NCBI RefSeq assembly: GCF_017741935.1
Contig: NZ_JAGHMH010000017.1
Span: forward strand, 1 to 64,000
Length of the DNA stretch: 64,000 nucleotides
Origin: Rhizobium sp. 16-449-1b
GTDB taxonomy: Bacteria > Pseudomonadota > Alphaproteobacteria > Rhizobiales > Rhizobiaceae
Direction of reading: 5' to 3'
The notes below the pieces were generated by a model. That model searched no databases, had not been told where the DNA came from, and was given only the letters and a program-made list of their open reading frames with translations. The position numbers were made by a program, and so were the translations under genes. Positions 24,596-36,679 of the stretch are shown piece after piece (positions within the stretch are counted from its first letter, which is position 1; every line of letters begins with the position of its first letter).

Positions 24596-25524
24596 ATATT
24601 CTGCCCCGCCTTCTTCAAATCCTTGGTGCGCTGATCGAGAACAAGCTGACGGCGCTCCATGGCTTCAGGCGTCAGTTGGATGGCCATACGGTCGGAGAGG
24701 CGAAGATCGACGGCCGCGATATCGCGATCGAGAAGCGCCTGCTCGCCGTTGAATTTCGAAAGGCGCGCCAGCGCCTGGTCAACATCGTCTTCCGGCAGCT
24801 TGACGACGACGCCGTTATCCATGTGCAGATCCCAGCGACGGCCAGAGACCCAGACATAGGCCTTCACGCGCGCCTTGATATCGGGCCACTTGGAGAACTC
24901 GTCCGCGAGCGAAGCGGCAGCCACTTCGGCGCCGCGACCAACGACCAGCGGAAGCTGCGAAAACTTATTGTCGCGAAGCGGCGCAATGACCGCCCCACCC
25001 TTCTCGACCAGCGAGAGCTCGGCGCCATGCTGCCAGATCGCGTAAGCCTCGCGCTCCTTGAGCTTCACCTCGATCGTCTTTGGATAGACCTTGCGAACCT
25101 CGACGCTCTCGACCCAGGGAAGCTTCGCGATCTTCTGACGCGCCGCATCCACATCGAGCGCCACGAGCGAGGTCGTGCCGTCGAGACCGATCAGCTGAAG
25201 GATATCGATTTCGGAGGTCTCGGAGTTGCCGGATACCTTCACGTCCTCGACGGCAAAGCCGGCGGCAGCCGTCGTCGCCTGGGCGACAACTTCCGTGTGA
25301 CCACCCAGAGACATGCCATAGAGGCCCGTCGCAGCAAAGAACGCCAGCGCCGATACCGTACCCGTATGAGCAGGAATGTAGATGCGGCCACTGCCGAGGC
25401 TGACAAGGAAGCGGACGACGCGACGCAGAGGCCGCGGCAGCACGATGCGCCCATCGCCTTCAGCATAGGAAGGCTCGGCTTGATGGCTTGGGCGCCCCAT
25501 CCTTTTGACCGTTACCGAGAACAA
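24592..25524 (-). CDS. ftsQ: Cell division protein FtsQ
   Basis: A 310-residue bitopic divisome protein. A basic cytoplasmic N-terminus is followed by one membrane helix (about 50-75), then the POTRA domain (from F-A-V-E-D-V-K-V-S-G-N, near 93) and the beta domain. I propose a TTG start at 25524, since GGAGG lies 7 bases upstream and this gives the usual rhizobial length. An ATG seven codons further upstream is the alternative. Either way it overlaps the end of ddlB. It ends in a 4-bp overlap with ftsA. Confidence 0.92.
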   Translation of the reverse strand: MFSVTVKRMGRPSHQAEPSYAEGDGRIVLPRPLRRVVRFLVSLGSGRIYIPAHTGTVSALAFFAATGLYGMSLGGHTEVVAQATTAAAGFAVEDVKVSGNSETSEIDILQLIGLDGTTSLVALDVDAARQKIAKLPWVESVEVRKVYPKTIEVKLKEREAYAIWQHGAELSLVEKGGAVIAPLRDNKFSQLPLVVGRGAEVAAASLADEFSKWPDIKARVKAYVWVSGRRWDLHMDNGVVVKLPEDDVDQALARLSKFNGEQALLDRDIAAVDLRLSDRMAIQLTPEAMERRQLVLDQRTKDLKKAGQNI

Positions 25525-26438
25525 GAAGCGTCCTCCACCATCCAACGAAGAAATTCACCAAACGAGTAGCCGGCATGACCGGCCATTTCGGGCACAAGCG
25601 AGGTTGGAGTCATGCCTGGCTGAGTATTGATCTCCAGCCAGATGATTTCGCCGTCTTCGGAGAAGCGATCGTCGTACCGAAAATCCGACCGACTCACTCC
25701 ACGGCAACCAATTGCTTGATGCGCCCTTAGGGACAATGATTGTATTTTTTGGTAAATATTCGGTGAAATTTTCGCCGGAATGACGTGTTTCGAACCACCC
25801 GCCACATACTTGGAATCGTAATCGTAGAAGCTGTGACCCTGCGGAACGATCTCGGTAACACCCAGCACCTGATCGCCCATGACGCCACAGGTGAGCTCGC
25901 GACCATGCACGTAGCGCTCAACCAGAACCTCCTCGCCATACCGCCATTCGGTCGAACCGATGATCTGCGGCGGACGCGACTGATCCTCCTGGACGATGAC
26001 AACACCGAAGCTCGAACCCTCGCGCACCGGCTTCACCACATAAGGCGGCTTCATCGGATGTTCGGCGGGAAAAGCGAAGCGGTTGATCACCTGCGACTGC
26101 GCGACAGGAATGCCGGCGGCGGCGGCAACACCCTTTGCCTTGCTCTTGTCCATGGCAAGCGCGGAGGCCAAAACGCCGGAATGGGTGTAGGGAATTTCGA
26201 GATATTCCAGAATGCCCTGGATCAGCCCGTCCTCGCCGAACGGCCCATGCAGGGCGTTGAACGCCACATCGGGACGGAGAGCGGAGAGCTTGGCGGAGAC
26301 GTCGCGATCGACATCGATACGGGTCACCTGGAAGCCTTCAGCCTCGAGAGCATCCGCGCACGCCGCCCCGGACGAAAGGCTGACAGGCCTCTCCGAGGAA
26401 AATCCGCCCATAAGGACAGCGACATGCTTGCGACTCAT
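25512..26438 (-). CDS. ddlB: D-alanine-D-alanine ligase
   Basis: A 308-residue ATP-grasp enzyme that makes D-Ala-D-Ala for peptidoglycan. It shows VLMGGFSSERPVSL at the N-terminus (dipeptide loop), K-P-V-R-E-G-S-S-F-G-V in the ATP-binding part, and the C-terminal E-I-N-T-Q-P-G-M-T. The ATG at 26438 has GGGGG upstream; a longer open frame of 68 codons upstream is not family-like. It starts the ddlB-ftsQAZ segment and overlaps ftsQ. Confidence 0.95.
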   Translation of the reverse strand: MSRKHVAVLMGGFSSERPVSLSSGAACADALEAEGFQVTRIDVDRDVSAKLSALRPDVAFNALHGPFGEDGLIQGILEYLEIPYTHSGVLASALAMDKSKAKGVAAAAGIPVAQSQVINRFAFPAEHPMKPPYVVKPVREGSSFGVVIVQEDQSRPPQIIGSTEWRYGEEVLVERYVHGRELTCGVMGDQVLGVTEIVPQGHSFYDYDSKYVAGGSKHVIPAKISPNIYQKIQSLSLRAHQAIGCRGVSRSDFRYDDRFSEDGEIIWLEINTQPGMTPTSLVPEMAGHAGYSFGEFLRWMVEDASCSR

Positions 26439-26931
26439 AGATACCCCCAAAATAATCCGTACTTTGCATTCCAAGGCTTGCACCAAGCTGGCTTTCTTCC
26501 GAATCTGGCTCGCCTGGCGCACGTGTATTAGAGCGTCATTATGGTTAACGAAGCGTTTACTTTTGTTAACTTCCTGGCTGCAGTGGCATGAATTGTGACA
26601 CTCGGGCGCAGCCGGCGAAACGTGAAAACCCCGCAGCGCCAAGCGCTACCGCCGATATGTCAAAGCGAAACAAAAAGTTTAAGCGATCGTGCCAAGCAGG
26701 CCGCGAACGCCGGGCGCAGCAGGAATTGCGCCGGCGCAAATCTGGCCTCAAATCGCGCCTGCACCCGCTGGAAACACGGATTGGAGCACGATCGGGCGCC
26801 CGGCGTTCCGGCCCCAAAAGGAAGCACCCTAGTTTTTGTCGGTTTATTGCGCGATTAACGTTTGCGCCGAACTAAAATTGCGTTATGAGCCCCTAGCCTC
26901 CCAAAGGCATACAACCGAAATCCCGATTGGA
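26439..26931. other. Divergent intergenic region, ddlB / MHS transporter
   Basis: These 493 bases hold no gene that I can support. The half near ddlB has a CtrA-like site at 26541-26548. The other half is C/G-rich with many short imperfect repeats and then an A/T-richer segment at 26840-26900 that may hold the transporter promoter. Confidence 0.45.
26541..26559 (-). promoter_or_regulatory. CtrA-type binding site upstream of ddlB-ftsQAZ
   Basis: The minus strand reads TTAACCAT exactly (26541-26548), a motif reported for CtrA in Sinorhizobium. On the plus strand the same TTAA is followed, after 7 bases, by TTTA, one mismatch from the Caulobacter form TTAA-N7-TTAA. It lies about 100 bases upstream of the ddlB start. 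Confidence 0.45.
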
Positions 26932-28242
26932 ATGAAAATGTCAGACGCGATATCTCCAGTATCGCCGACATCAGCTTCATCGAACAGTGCACCGCTCAAC
27001 TCGCCGGCACGCGTTCTGATCGCAAGCGTCGTCGGCACCACCATCGAATTCTTCGACTTCTACGTATACGCGACGGCCGCCGTGCTGGTCTTCCCGACGC
27101 TGTTCTTCCCGAACAGCGATCCGACCACCGCGCTGCTCGCCTCCTTCGCGACCTTCTCCATCGCCTTCTTCGCCCGCCCGCTTGGCGCCGTGGTCTTCGG
27201 CCACTTCGGCGACAGGATCGGCCGCAAGACGACGCTGGTCGCAGCCCTGCTGACGATGGGTATCTCCACCGTCATCATCGGCCTGCTCCCCTCTTATGAG
27301 TCCATCGGCGTTCTCGCACCGCTGCTTCTCGCGCTTTGCCGTTTCGGCCAGGGCTTCGGCCTCGGCGGCGAATGGGGCGGCGCGGTGCTGCTGGCGACGG
27401 AAAACGCGCCGGAGGGCAAGCGCAGCTGGTACGGCATGTTCCCGCAGCTCGGCGCACCGCTCGGCCTCTTCCTGTCCTCGGGCATCTTCTGGGTGCTGCT
27501 GCAGTTCATGCCGCAGGAACAGCTGCTCGCCTGGGGCTGGCGCGTACCCTTCATCGCCTCGATCATCCTGATCGTCATCGGCCTGTGGGTTCGTCTCTCG
27601 ATCACCGAAACGCCTGACTTCCAGAAGGCCATCGACAAGAAGGAGCGCGTTGCCGTTCCGGTTGCCGAAGTCTTCCGCAAGCACAAGCGCAGCCTGTTCC
27701 TCGGCACCTTCGTGGCGCTCGCCACCTTCGTGCTGTTCTACATCGGCTCGGCCTACCTGCTCTCCTACAACGTCAAGGTCCTGAAGATCCCGTTCCTCGA
27801 CGCGCTCGAGATCCAGATCGTCGGCTCGATCTCCTTCGGTATCTTCATCCCCATCATCGGCAAGCTTGCGGAGCGCTTCGGCCGCCGCGAAATGCTGATC
27901 CTGACGACCGTCCTGATCGGACTGTTCTCCTTCCTGCTCCCCGGCCTGATGGCTGGCGGCGAAGGCAGCATCCTGGTCTTCGCGATCGTCGCCATGGCGC
28001 TGATGGGCATGACCTACGGCCTGATCGGCACGGCGCTCGCAGCCCCCTTCCCGACCGCCGTGCGCTACACCGGCTCGTCGATCACCTTCAACCTCGCAGG
28101 CATCTTCGGCGCATCGCTGGCGCCCTATATCGCCACCTGGCTGCAGGCGAACTACGGCATGCTCTATGTCGGCTACTATCTCGGCCTTTCGGCCGTCATC
28201 ACGCTGATCTGCATCCTGGCCTCGGGCCGCGACGAAGTCTGA
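26932..28242 (+). CDS. MHS-family MFS transporter (metabolite:proton symporter)
   Basis: A 436-residue inner-membrane transporter with about 12 helices. It has the metabolite:H+ symporter marks: G-T-T-I-E-F-F-D-F-Y in helix 1, H-F-G-D-R-I-G-R-K in the loop 2-3, and R-F-G-Q-G-F-G-L-G-G-E-W-G-G in helix 4. Relatives move citrate, shikimate, proline-betaine or ketoglutarate; the substrate here is unknown. ATG at 26932 or 26938 may be used. It is encoded opposite to the dcw genes it interrupts and has its own terminator. Confidence 0.87.
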   Translation: MKMSDAISPVSPTSASSNSAPLNSPARVLIASVVGTTIEFFDFYVYATAAVLVFPTLFFPNSDPTTALLASFATFSIAFFARPLGAVVFGHFGDRIGRKTTLVAALLTMGISTVIIGLLPSYESIGVLAPLLLALCRFGQGFGLGGEWGGAVLLATENAPEGKRSWYGMFPQLGAPLGLFLSSGIFWVLLQFMPQEQLLAWGWRVPFIASIILIVIGLWVRLSITETPDFQKAIDKKERVAVPVAEVFRKHKRSLFLGTFVALATFVLFYIGSAYLLSYNVKVLKIPFLDALEIQIVGSISFGIFIPIIGKLAERFGRREMLILTTVLIGLFSFLLPGLMAGGEGSILVFAIVAMALMGMTYGLIGTALAAPFPTAVRYTGSSITFNLAGIFGASLAPYIATWLQANYGMLYVGYYLGLSAVITLICILASGRDEV

Positions 28243-28266
28243 TCGAAGCGCTGATCGCAAATTCGG

Positions 28267-28297
28267 GGCCGCGACGGGAAACCGCCGCGGCCTTTTT
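28267..28297 (+). terminator. Rho-independent terminator of the MHS transporter
   Basis: GGCCGCG (28267-28273) pairs with CGCGGCC (28286-28292), followed by TTTTT. It begins 25 bases after the stop codon. Confidence 0.78.
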
Positions 28298-28359
28298 CGT
28301 TGTTGTCTGTTAACGCCCTGCCACTATTTTCGATGCGATCAACGGCTGGGGAGAGACGA

Positions 28360-29457
28360 ATGCTGACAAGACGATCGCTGCTGACGCATGGCCTGGGCGC
28401 CGGCCTGTCGCTATCTCTCCCGCCCCTCGCGCGCGCTGCCGGCGTCCCCGATACCGACGTCACCTTCCTCGTCATCAACGACGTCCACGCCTGCCGCATC
28501 GGCGACGGCCTCAGCCCCAATTGCGAGGCCGAGGGCAAGACCGACGCCAACCTGCTGCGCCACATCAGGGCGCTGAACAACATCCACCACCAGACATGGC
28601 CGGAAGTGATATCAGGCAAGCCCACAGGCTTTGCGCTCGCGGGCCAGCGTATCGCCAAGCCGCAGGGCGTCATCGTCTGCGGCGACGTCACCGATGACGG
28701 CGGCGGTCAGATGGCGGAATTCGCGGAGGGGTCACAGCTCCTGCAGTTCTCGCACCGCTATCAGCAGGGACCGGGCGCCGACCATATCCACTTCCCCGTC
28801 TATGTCGGTCTCGGCAACCACGATCTCGACCAGGACGGCCATCCGCCGCAGGTGGACTGGTACCGCGACGAACTGCGCGACTACGTGCAGCTGAACCACA
28901 AGCCGAGCGTCTTCTTCAAGCCCGTCGTGCCCGTCGACAATTACGACGAGGCCTCCGACAATTACTCTTGGAATTGGGGTGGGCTGCACCTCATCCAGGC
29001 GCAGCGTTATGGCGGCGACAACACCAAGGGCACCGCCAACAGCCTCGACTGGATGAAGCGCGACCTCGCAGCCTATGCCGCCGATGGTCGGCCGGTCGTG
29101 ATCTTCCAGCACTATGGATGGGACAAGTTCTCGCTCGAACGCTGGGATCCGGAAAAGAGCACATTCACCGATCAAGGCAGCGGCGCGCCGCACTGGTGGG
29201 GTGAATCAGAACGTCAGCAACTGCTCGCAACCCTTGAAGGCTACAACGTAATCGGCATTTTCCACGGCCACGAGCACGACACGCGCATGGCCTACCAGGC
29301 CGGCGGCATCGACGTCTTCAAGGCGCGTGCCGCCTTCATGGGCGGCTTCAGCCTCGTGCGTATCAAGGGGAATGTGATGGATGTGGCGATCGGCGACGCA
29401 AGCGACGATGTCGGCGGGGTGACCTTCACCACCGCCTTCACCAAACGTTTCGGCTAA
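28360..29457 (+). CDS. Secreted metallophosphoesterase with Tat-type signal
   Basis: A 365-residue periplasmic phosphoesterase of the calcineurin-like fold. The N-terminus (TRRSLLTHG, then a hydrophobic run ending ARA) looks like a twin-arginine signal. The metal motifs are in order: I-N-D-V-H (near 42), G-D-V-T-D-D-G, G-L-G-N-H-D, and the late G-H-E-H-D. The substrate is not known. The ATG at 28360 has GGGGAG upstream. It ends 3 bp from the convergent murB stop and is not related to cell division by sequence. Confidence 0.85.
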   Translation: MLTRRSLLTHGLGAGLSLSLPPLARAAGVPDTDVTFLVINDVHACRIGDGLSPNCEAEGKTDANLLRHIRALNNIHHQTWPEVISGKPTGFALAGQRIAKPQGVIVCGDVTDDGGGQMAEFAEGSQLLQFSHRYQQGPGADHIHFPVYVGLGNHDLDQDGHPPQVDWYRDELRDYVQLNHKPSVFFKPVVPVDNYDEASDNYSWNWGGLHLIQAQRYGGDNTKGTANSLDWMKRDLAAYAADGRPVVIFQHYGWDKFSLERWDPEKSTFTDQGSGAPHWWGESERQQLLATLEGYNVIGIFHGHEHDTRMAYQAGGIDVFKARAAFMGGFSLVRIKGNVMDVAIGDASDDVGGVTFTTAFTKRFG

Positions 29458-29460
29458 AGC

Positions 29461-30431
29461 TTACTCGCTTGTAACGCCCTGGAACGGACGCACTTCGCGG
29501 CCCGGCATGAACAGGCCCAGGCGCTTGATCTCCCATTCCAGCTTGATGCCGGAATTCTCGAACACCTCGCGGCGAACCTGCTCGCCGAGATATTCGAGGT
29601 CGTAGCCGGTCGCCTGGCCGTTGTTGATCATGAAGTTGCAATGCAGCGACGACATCTGCGCGCCGCCGATGACGAGACCGCGGCATCCCGCTTCGTCGAT
29701 CAGCTTCCACGCGGAGTGGCCCTCGGGGTTCTTGAAGGTCGAACCGCCGGTCTTCTCGCGGATCGGCTGCACCGTCTCGCGATGGCTGCGCACGGCATCC
29801 ATGTCGGCGCGGATCTTGGCGCGGTCCTCGGCATAGCCCTCGAACAGCACCGAGGTGAAAATCAGGTCGCTGGCGGCCGACGAATGGCGATACTCATAGC
29901 CCATGTCGGCATTCGACAGCACGTGCTTGTTGCCCTTGCGGTCGATCGCGGTGACCTCGACGACGCGATCACGCGTCTCGCCGCCATTGGCGCCGGCGTT
30001 CATGCGGGCTGCCCCGCCGATGCTGCCGGGAATGCCGTAATAGAAGTGGAAACCGCCGATGCCGTTATCCATCGCCATGGCCGCGACATGCTTGTCCGGG
30101 CAGATGGCGCCGGCGCGCACGCGGTTTTCGCCCGCAAGCTCAACCGAGCCGAAGCCCTTGGCCGACAGGCGCAGCACCACGCCGGGGATACCGCCGTCGC
30201 GAACCAGAATGTTCGAGCCGACGCCGACCACGGTCATCGGTACGTCCTCGGGAAGGATCTTCAGGAATGCGATCAGATCGTCTTCGTCGTGCGGCTGGAA
30301 CATCAGTTCCGCGAGGCCACCGGCATGGAACCAGGTGACGCGGTCCATCGGCGCATCCGGCGTAATCCTCCCGCGGATGTCCTTTACACCGTCGCCCAGC
30401 GACGCAAGAAGCTTTTGCCCATTCACCTGTT

Positions 30432-30435
<4 letters not shown>
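29461..30435 (-). CDS. murB: UDP-N-acetylenolpyruvoylglucosamine reductase
   Basis: A 324-residue FAD enzyme that completes UDP-MurNAc. FAD-binding motif VGVGSNILVRDGG is near residue 77, and the middle has a G-S-I-G-G-A-A-R-M-N-A-G-A motif. The catalytic Ser lies in the KTGGSTFKNP segment near 228. The usual Y-x-Y-R-H-S is seen. The ATG overlaps the murC stop by 4 bp. It is the last gene of the first dcw block, since the next genes are reversed. Confidence 0.96.
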
Positions 30436-31843
<1,408 letters not shown>

Positions 31844-31847
<4 letters not shown>

Positions 31848-32974
31848 GCGCTTTTCCCCTTGAACTCTGCAATTGTACGTCCCGCCGCAATAGCCTCTAC
31901 CATGTCGGCAAGCAAGTTCGCGGCATCAGGTTTACCCGCCTGCTTGGCGGCAGCGGCCATCCGCGCCAGCTTTTCCGGGTCGTTCATCGTATGCGTCAGG
32001 ATGGAGGCGATCTTCTCGGACGAGAGTTCGGCCTGCACGATCACCTTGGCGCCGCCGGTAGCGGCCAGCGACGCTGCATTGGCCGCCTGGTCGTGGTCGA
32101 GCGCATGCGGATAAGGCACCAGGATCGCCGGACGGCCGATGACAGAGATCTCGGAAACGGTCGAGGCACCCGAGCGGCAGATCACCAGATGCGCCTTGGC
32201 CAGCCGTTCGGCCATATCGGTGAAGAAGGGCGCGATATCGGATGCCGCGCCCATCTGAAGCTTGGCGACGCAATCGCCGACCATGCCCATATCCTCGGGA
32301 CGAACCTGCTGGGTGATCCTCAAACGCGCGCGCAGATCGTCGTCGAGCAGGCTGATTGCCGTCGGCATCGCCTTGGAGAAATACTGCGCGCCCTGGCTGC
32401 CGCCGAAGACGACGAGATTGAACGGCTCGCCGGCATGCGACGGCGTGTAGGGCGTCTTCGCCGCCTCGATGACGGCGGGACGCACCGGATTGCCCGTCGT
32501 CACCGTCTTCTCGGGGAAGGCGCCGCCATTCTCAGGCAGGAAACCACCGGCGATCGCCTTGACGCGGTTGGCAAGCGCCTTGTTGGCGCGGCCCATCACG
32601 GCGTTCTGCTCGTGGATCATCGTCGGCACATTGAGACGCGTGGCCGCCAGCAGCGGCGGCACCGTCGGATAGCCGCCGAAGCCGACGACCACGACAGGCT
32701 TCAACCGCCCGATCAGCCTCTTCGCCGCCCGCATGCCGCTCCAGAGCGTCCACAGTGAACGCGCGACGGCAACAGGGTTCTTCGAGGCGATCGTGGCCGA
32801 CGGCACGACATGGATCTCGTCGGCCGGGAATTTGCCGGCATAGCGCTCCGCCCGGCTGTCCGTCACCAGATGCACGGAATAGCCGCGTTCCTTCAGCTTG
32901 TAGGCGAGCGCCTCCGCCGGAAACACGTGGCCGCCGGTTCCCCCGGCGGCAAGCAGAACGATGCCTTTGCTCAT
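31844..32974 (-). CDS. murG: Lipid II-forming GlcNAc transferase
   Basis: A 376-residue membrane-associated GT28 glycosyltransferase that turns lipid I into lipid II. G-loops are visible: GGTGGHVFPA near residue 11 and VVFGGSQGAQ near 190. The donor-binding C-terminal domain has R-S-G-A-S-T and later D-H-D-Q-A-A-N-A. It lies 6 bp after ftsW and overlaps murC by 4 bp. Confidence 0.97.
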
Positions 32975-32980
32975 ATAGTC

Positions 32981-34135
32981 TTACTCCGCCGGAATGCCGT
33001 GCGCGACGCGGAACAGGCTCCGCTCCTGCGCACGCTTTTCCGGTCTGTGACGCGTCAGCGCGAGAATGAACCCGGCCGTGACGCAGATGGCGACCATCGA
33101 CGAACCGCCGTAGGAAATCAGCGGCAGGGTCATGCCCTTCGCCGGCAGCAGCTCGAGATTGACGCCCACGTTGATGATGGATTGTATGCCGATCTGCAGC
33201 ACGAGGCCAGCGACGGCGAAACGGTTGAAATCGTTGCGCTCCTTGTAGGCATGCGACAGGCCGCGCAGAACAAGCGCCGAAAACAGCAAGACCAGAGCGA
33301 TGCAGAAGATGATGCCGAACTCCTCGGCCGCGACCGAGAAGATGAAGTCGGTATGCGCGTCCGGAATGATGCGCTTGACGATGCCCTCGCCCGGCCCCTG
33401 GCCGAACCAGTCGCCACGGATGATCGCTTCGCGCGCCGTATCGATCTGGAACGTGTCGCCCTCACCGGTCATGAACTTGTCGATACGCAGCGCCACGTGC
33501 GGGAAGACGTAATAGGCGCTGACGAGACCGCCGACGCCACCGGCGCCGAGCACGATGATCCACAGCCACGGCATTCCGGCCATGAAGAACATGCCGCCCC
33601 ACACCGCCGTCGTCAGGATGGTCTGGCCAAGGTCGGGCTGCGCCACGAGCAGCGCCGCGACCATGCCGAAGAGGATAATGGCGAAGAGATTGCCCGGAAT
33701 TTCCGGCTGGCGCGCATGCTCGGCAAACAGCCAGGCGCAGACGACCACGAAGGCCGGCTTCATGAATTCAGACGGCTGGATCGAGATGCCGGCCAGCGTA
33801 ACCCAGCGGCGGGAGCCTTTGACCTCGACGCCGAAGAACAGCGCCAAGAGCATCATGGCGATCGCGACGATCAGGAGAAGGATCGCGGTGCGGCGCACCT
33901 GCCGCGGCGTCAGGAACGACAGGCCGATCATCACCGCCAGCGACGGGATCATGAAGGCCGCGTGGCGCTTGACGAAGTGGAACGGCTCAAGCCCGATGCG
34001 CTCGGCCACCGCCGGCGAAGCGGCGAAGGACAGCATGAAGCCGATGCCCATCAGGAAGATGAACATCGCCAGGAAGAACCGGTCGATGGTCCAGAACCAA
34101 TCGGCCAATGCCCCGCGTTCCGCACGACTTACCAT
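32981..34135 (-). CDS. ftsW: SEDS peptidoglycan polymerase FtsW
   Basis: A 384-residue membrane protein with about 10 helices, the septal glycan polymerase that works with FtsI. It shows the family's R-R-W-V-T-L-A-G-I-S-I-Q-P-S-E-F-M-K segment and the late helix with S-Y-G-G-S-S-M. The murD stop overlaps almost to its start (1 bp between), and murG follows 6 bp after its stop. Confidence 0.96.
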   Translation of the reverse strand: MVSRAERGALADWFWTIDRFFLAMFIFLMGIGFMLSFAASPAVAERIGLEPFHFVKRHAAFMIPSLAVMIGLSFLTPRQVRRTAILLLIVAIAMMLLALFFGVEVKGSRRWVTLAGISIQPSEFMKPAFVVVCAWLFAEHARQPEIPGNLFAIILFGMVAALLVAQPDLGQTILTTAVWGGMFFMAGMPWLWIIVLGAGGVGGLVSAYYVFPHVALRIDKFMTGEGDTFQIDTAREAIIRGDWFGQGPGEGIVKRIIPDAHTDFIFSVAAEEFGIIFCIALVLLFSALVLRGLSHAYKERNDFNRFAVAGLVLQIGIQSIINVGVNLELLPAKGMTLPLISYGGSSMVAICVTAGFILALTRHRPEKRAQERSLFRVAHGIPAE

Positions 34136-34136
34136 G

Positions 34137-35549
<1,413 letters not shown>

Positions 35550-35556
35550 GATCGTC

Positions 35557-36657
35557 TTACCGCAGCTTCAGCGTCGAGAGGCCGAGCATGGCAAGGCCGA
35601 CGGCGATGATCCAGAAGCGGATGACCACCTGGCTTTCGGTCCAACCCTTCTTCTCGAAATGGTGGTGGATCGGCGCCATCAGGAAGACGCGGCGTCCGGT
35701 CATCTTGAAGAAGCCGACCTGAATGATGACCGAGAGCGTTTCCATGACGAACAGGCCGCCGATGATCGCCATGACGATCTCGTGCTTGGTGGCGACGGCA
35801 ACCGTGCCGATCGTGCCGCCGAGCGCCAGCGAACCGGTGTCGCCCATGAAGATGGCGGCGGGCGGCGCATTGAACCACAGGAAGCCGAGGCCGGCGCCGA
35901 TGACGGCACCAAGGACGACGGAGAGCTCGCCCGTGCCGGGCACGAAGTTGATCTGCAGATAGTTCGCGAATACGGCGTTACCCGCGAGATAGGCGATGAC
36001 GCCGAAGGAGGCCGCCGCGATCATCACAGGCACGATGGCGAGACCATCGAGACCATCCGTCAGATTGACCGCATTGCCGGCGCCGACGATGACGAAGCCG
36101 CCGAAGACCACGAACATGATGCCGAGGTTGATCAGGAAGTCCTTGAAGAACGGAAACGCGATCGACGAACCGAAGGTGGAACCGGCAGGGCCCGAGGCCA
36201 ACGATGCCCGCATCATGAAATAGACGGCAATGCCGGCAATGACGAACTCGATGCCGAGACGCGCCTTGCCGGAGAAGCCCTTGTGGCTCTGCTTGCTGAC
36301 CTTGAGATAGTCGTCATAGAAGCCGATCGCGCCGAAGCCGAGCGTGACGAGCAGCGTCGCCACGACATAGACGTTCGACAGGTCCGCCCACAAAAGCGAC
36401 GAGCCGACGATGCCGGCCAGAATCATCAGGCCGCCCATGGTCGGCGTACCGGCCTTCTTGAAGTGCGTCTGCGGTCCGTCGGCGCGGATCGGCTGACCCT
36501 TGCCCTGGCGGATGCGCAGCGAATTGATGATCATCGGCCCGAACAGGAAAACGATCAGCGCGGAGGTGAAGAGAGAGGCGCCCGTGCGGAACGTAATGTA
36601 TCTGAACAGGTTCAGAAATTTCAGGTGTTCCGACAGTTCGACTAGCCAAATCAGCAT
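35557..36657 (-). CDS. mraY: Phospho-MurNAc-pentapeptide transferase
   Basis: A 366-residue polytopic enzyme (about 10 helices) that makes lipid I on undecaprenyl phosphate. It has the aspartate motif DDYLK near 118, NAVNLTDGLDGLA near 195, F-M-G-D-T-G-S-L-A-L-G, and the cytoplasmic motif P-I-H-H-H-F-E-K-K-G-W near 325. It is 22 bp after murF in the same direction. Confidence 0.97.
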   Translation of the reverse strand: MLIWLVELSEHLKFLNLFRYITFRTGASLFTSALIVFLFGPMIINSLRIRQGKGQPIRADGPQTHFKKAGTPTMGGLMILAGIVGSSLLWADLSNVYVVATLLVTLGFGAIGFYDDYLKVSKQSHKGFSGKARLGIEFVIAGIAVYFMMRASLASGPAGSTFGSSIAFPFFKDFLINLGIMFVVFGGFVIVGAGNAVNLTDGLDGLAIVPVMIAAASFGVIAYLAGNAVFANYLQINFVPGTGELSVVLGAVIGAGLGFLWFNAPPAAIFMGDTGSLALGGTIGTVAVATKHEIVMAIIGGLFVMETLSVIIQVGFFKMTGRRVFLMAPIHHHFEKKGWTESQVVIRFWIIAVGLAMLGLSTLKLR

Positions 36658-36679
36658 TCAGGGCCCCTTGTTTACCCGC

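Noticed and set aside
26439..29460. The dcw interruption as a recent genomic island
   Set aside because: Codon use matches the neighbours, no flanking repeats or mobility genes are seen; an old insertion is the simpler reading.
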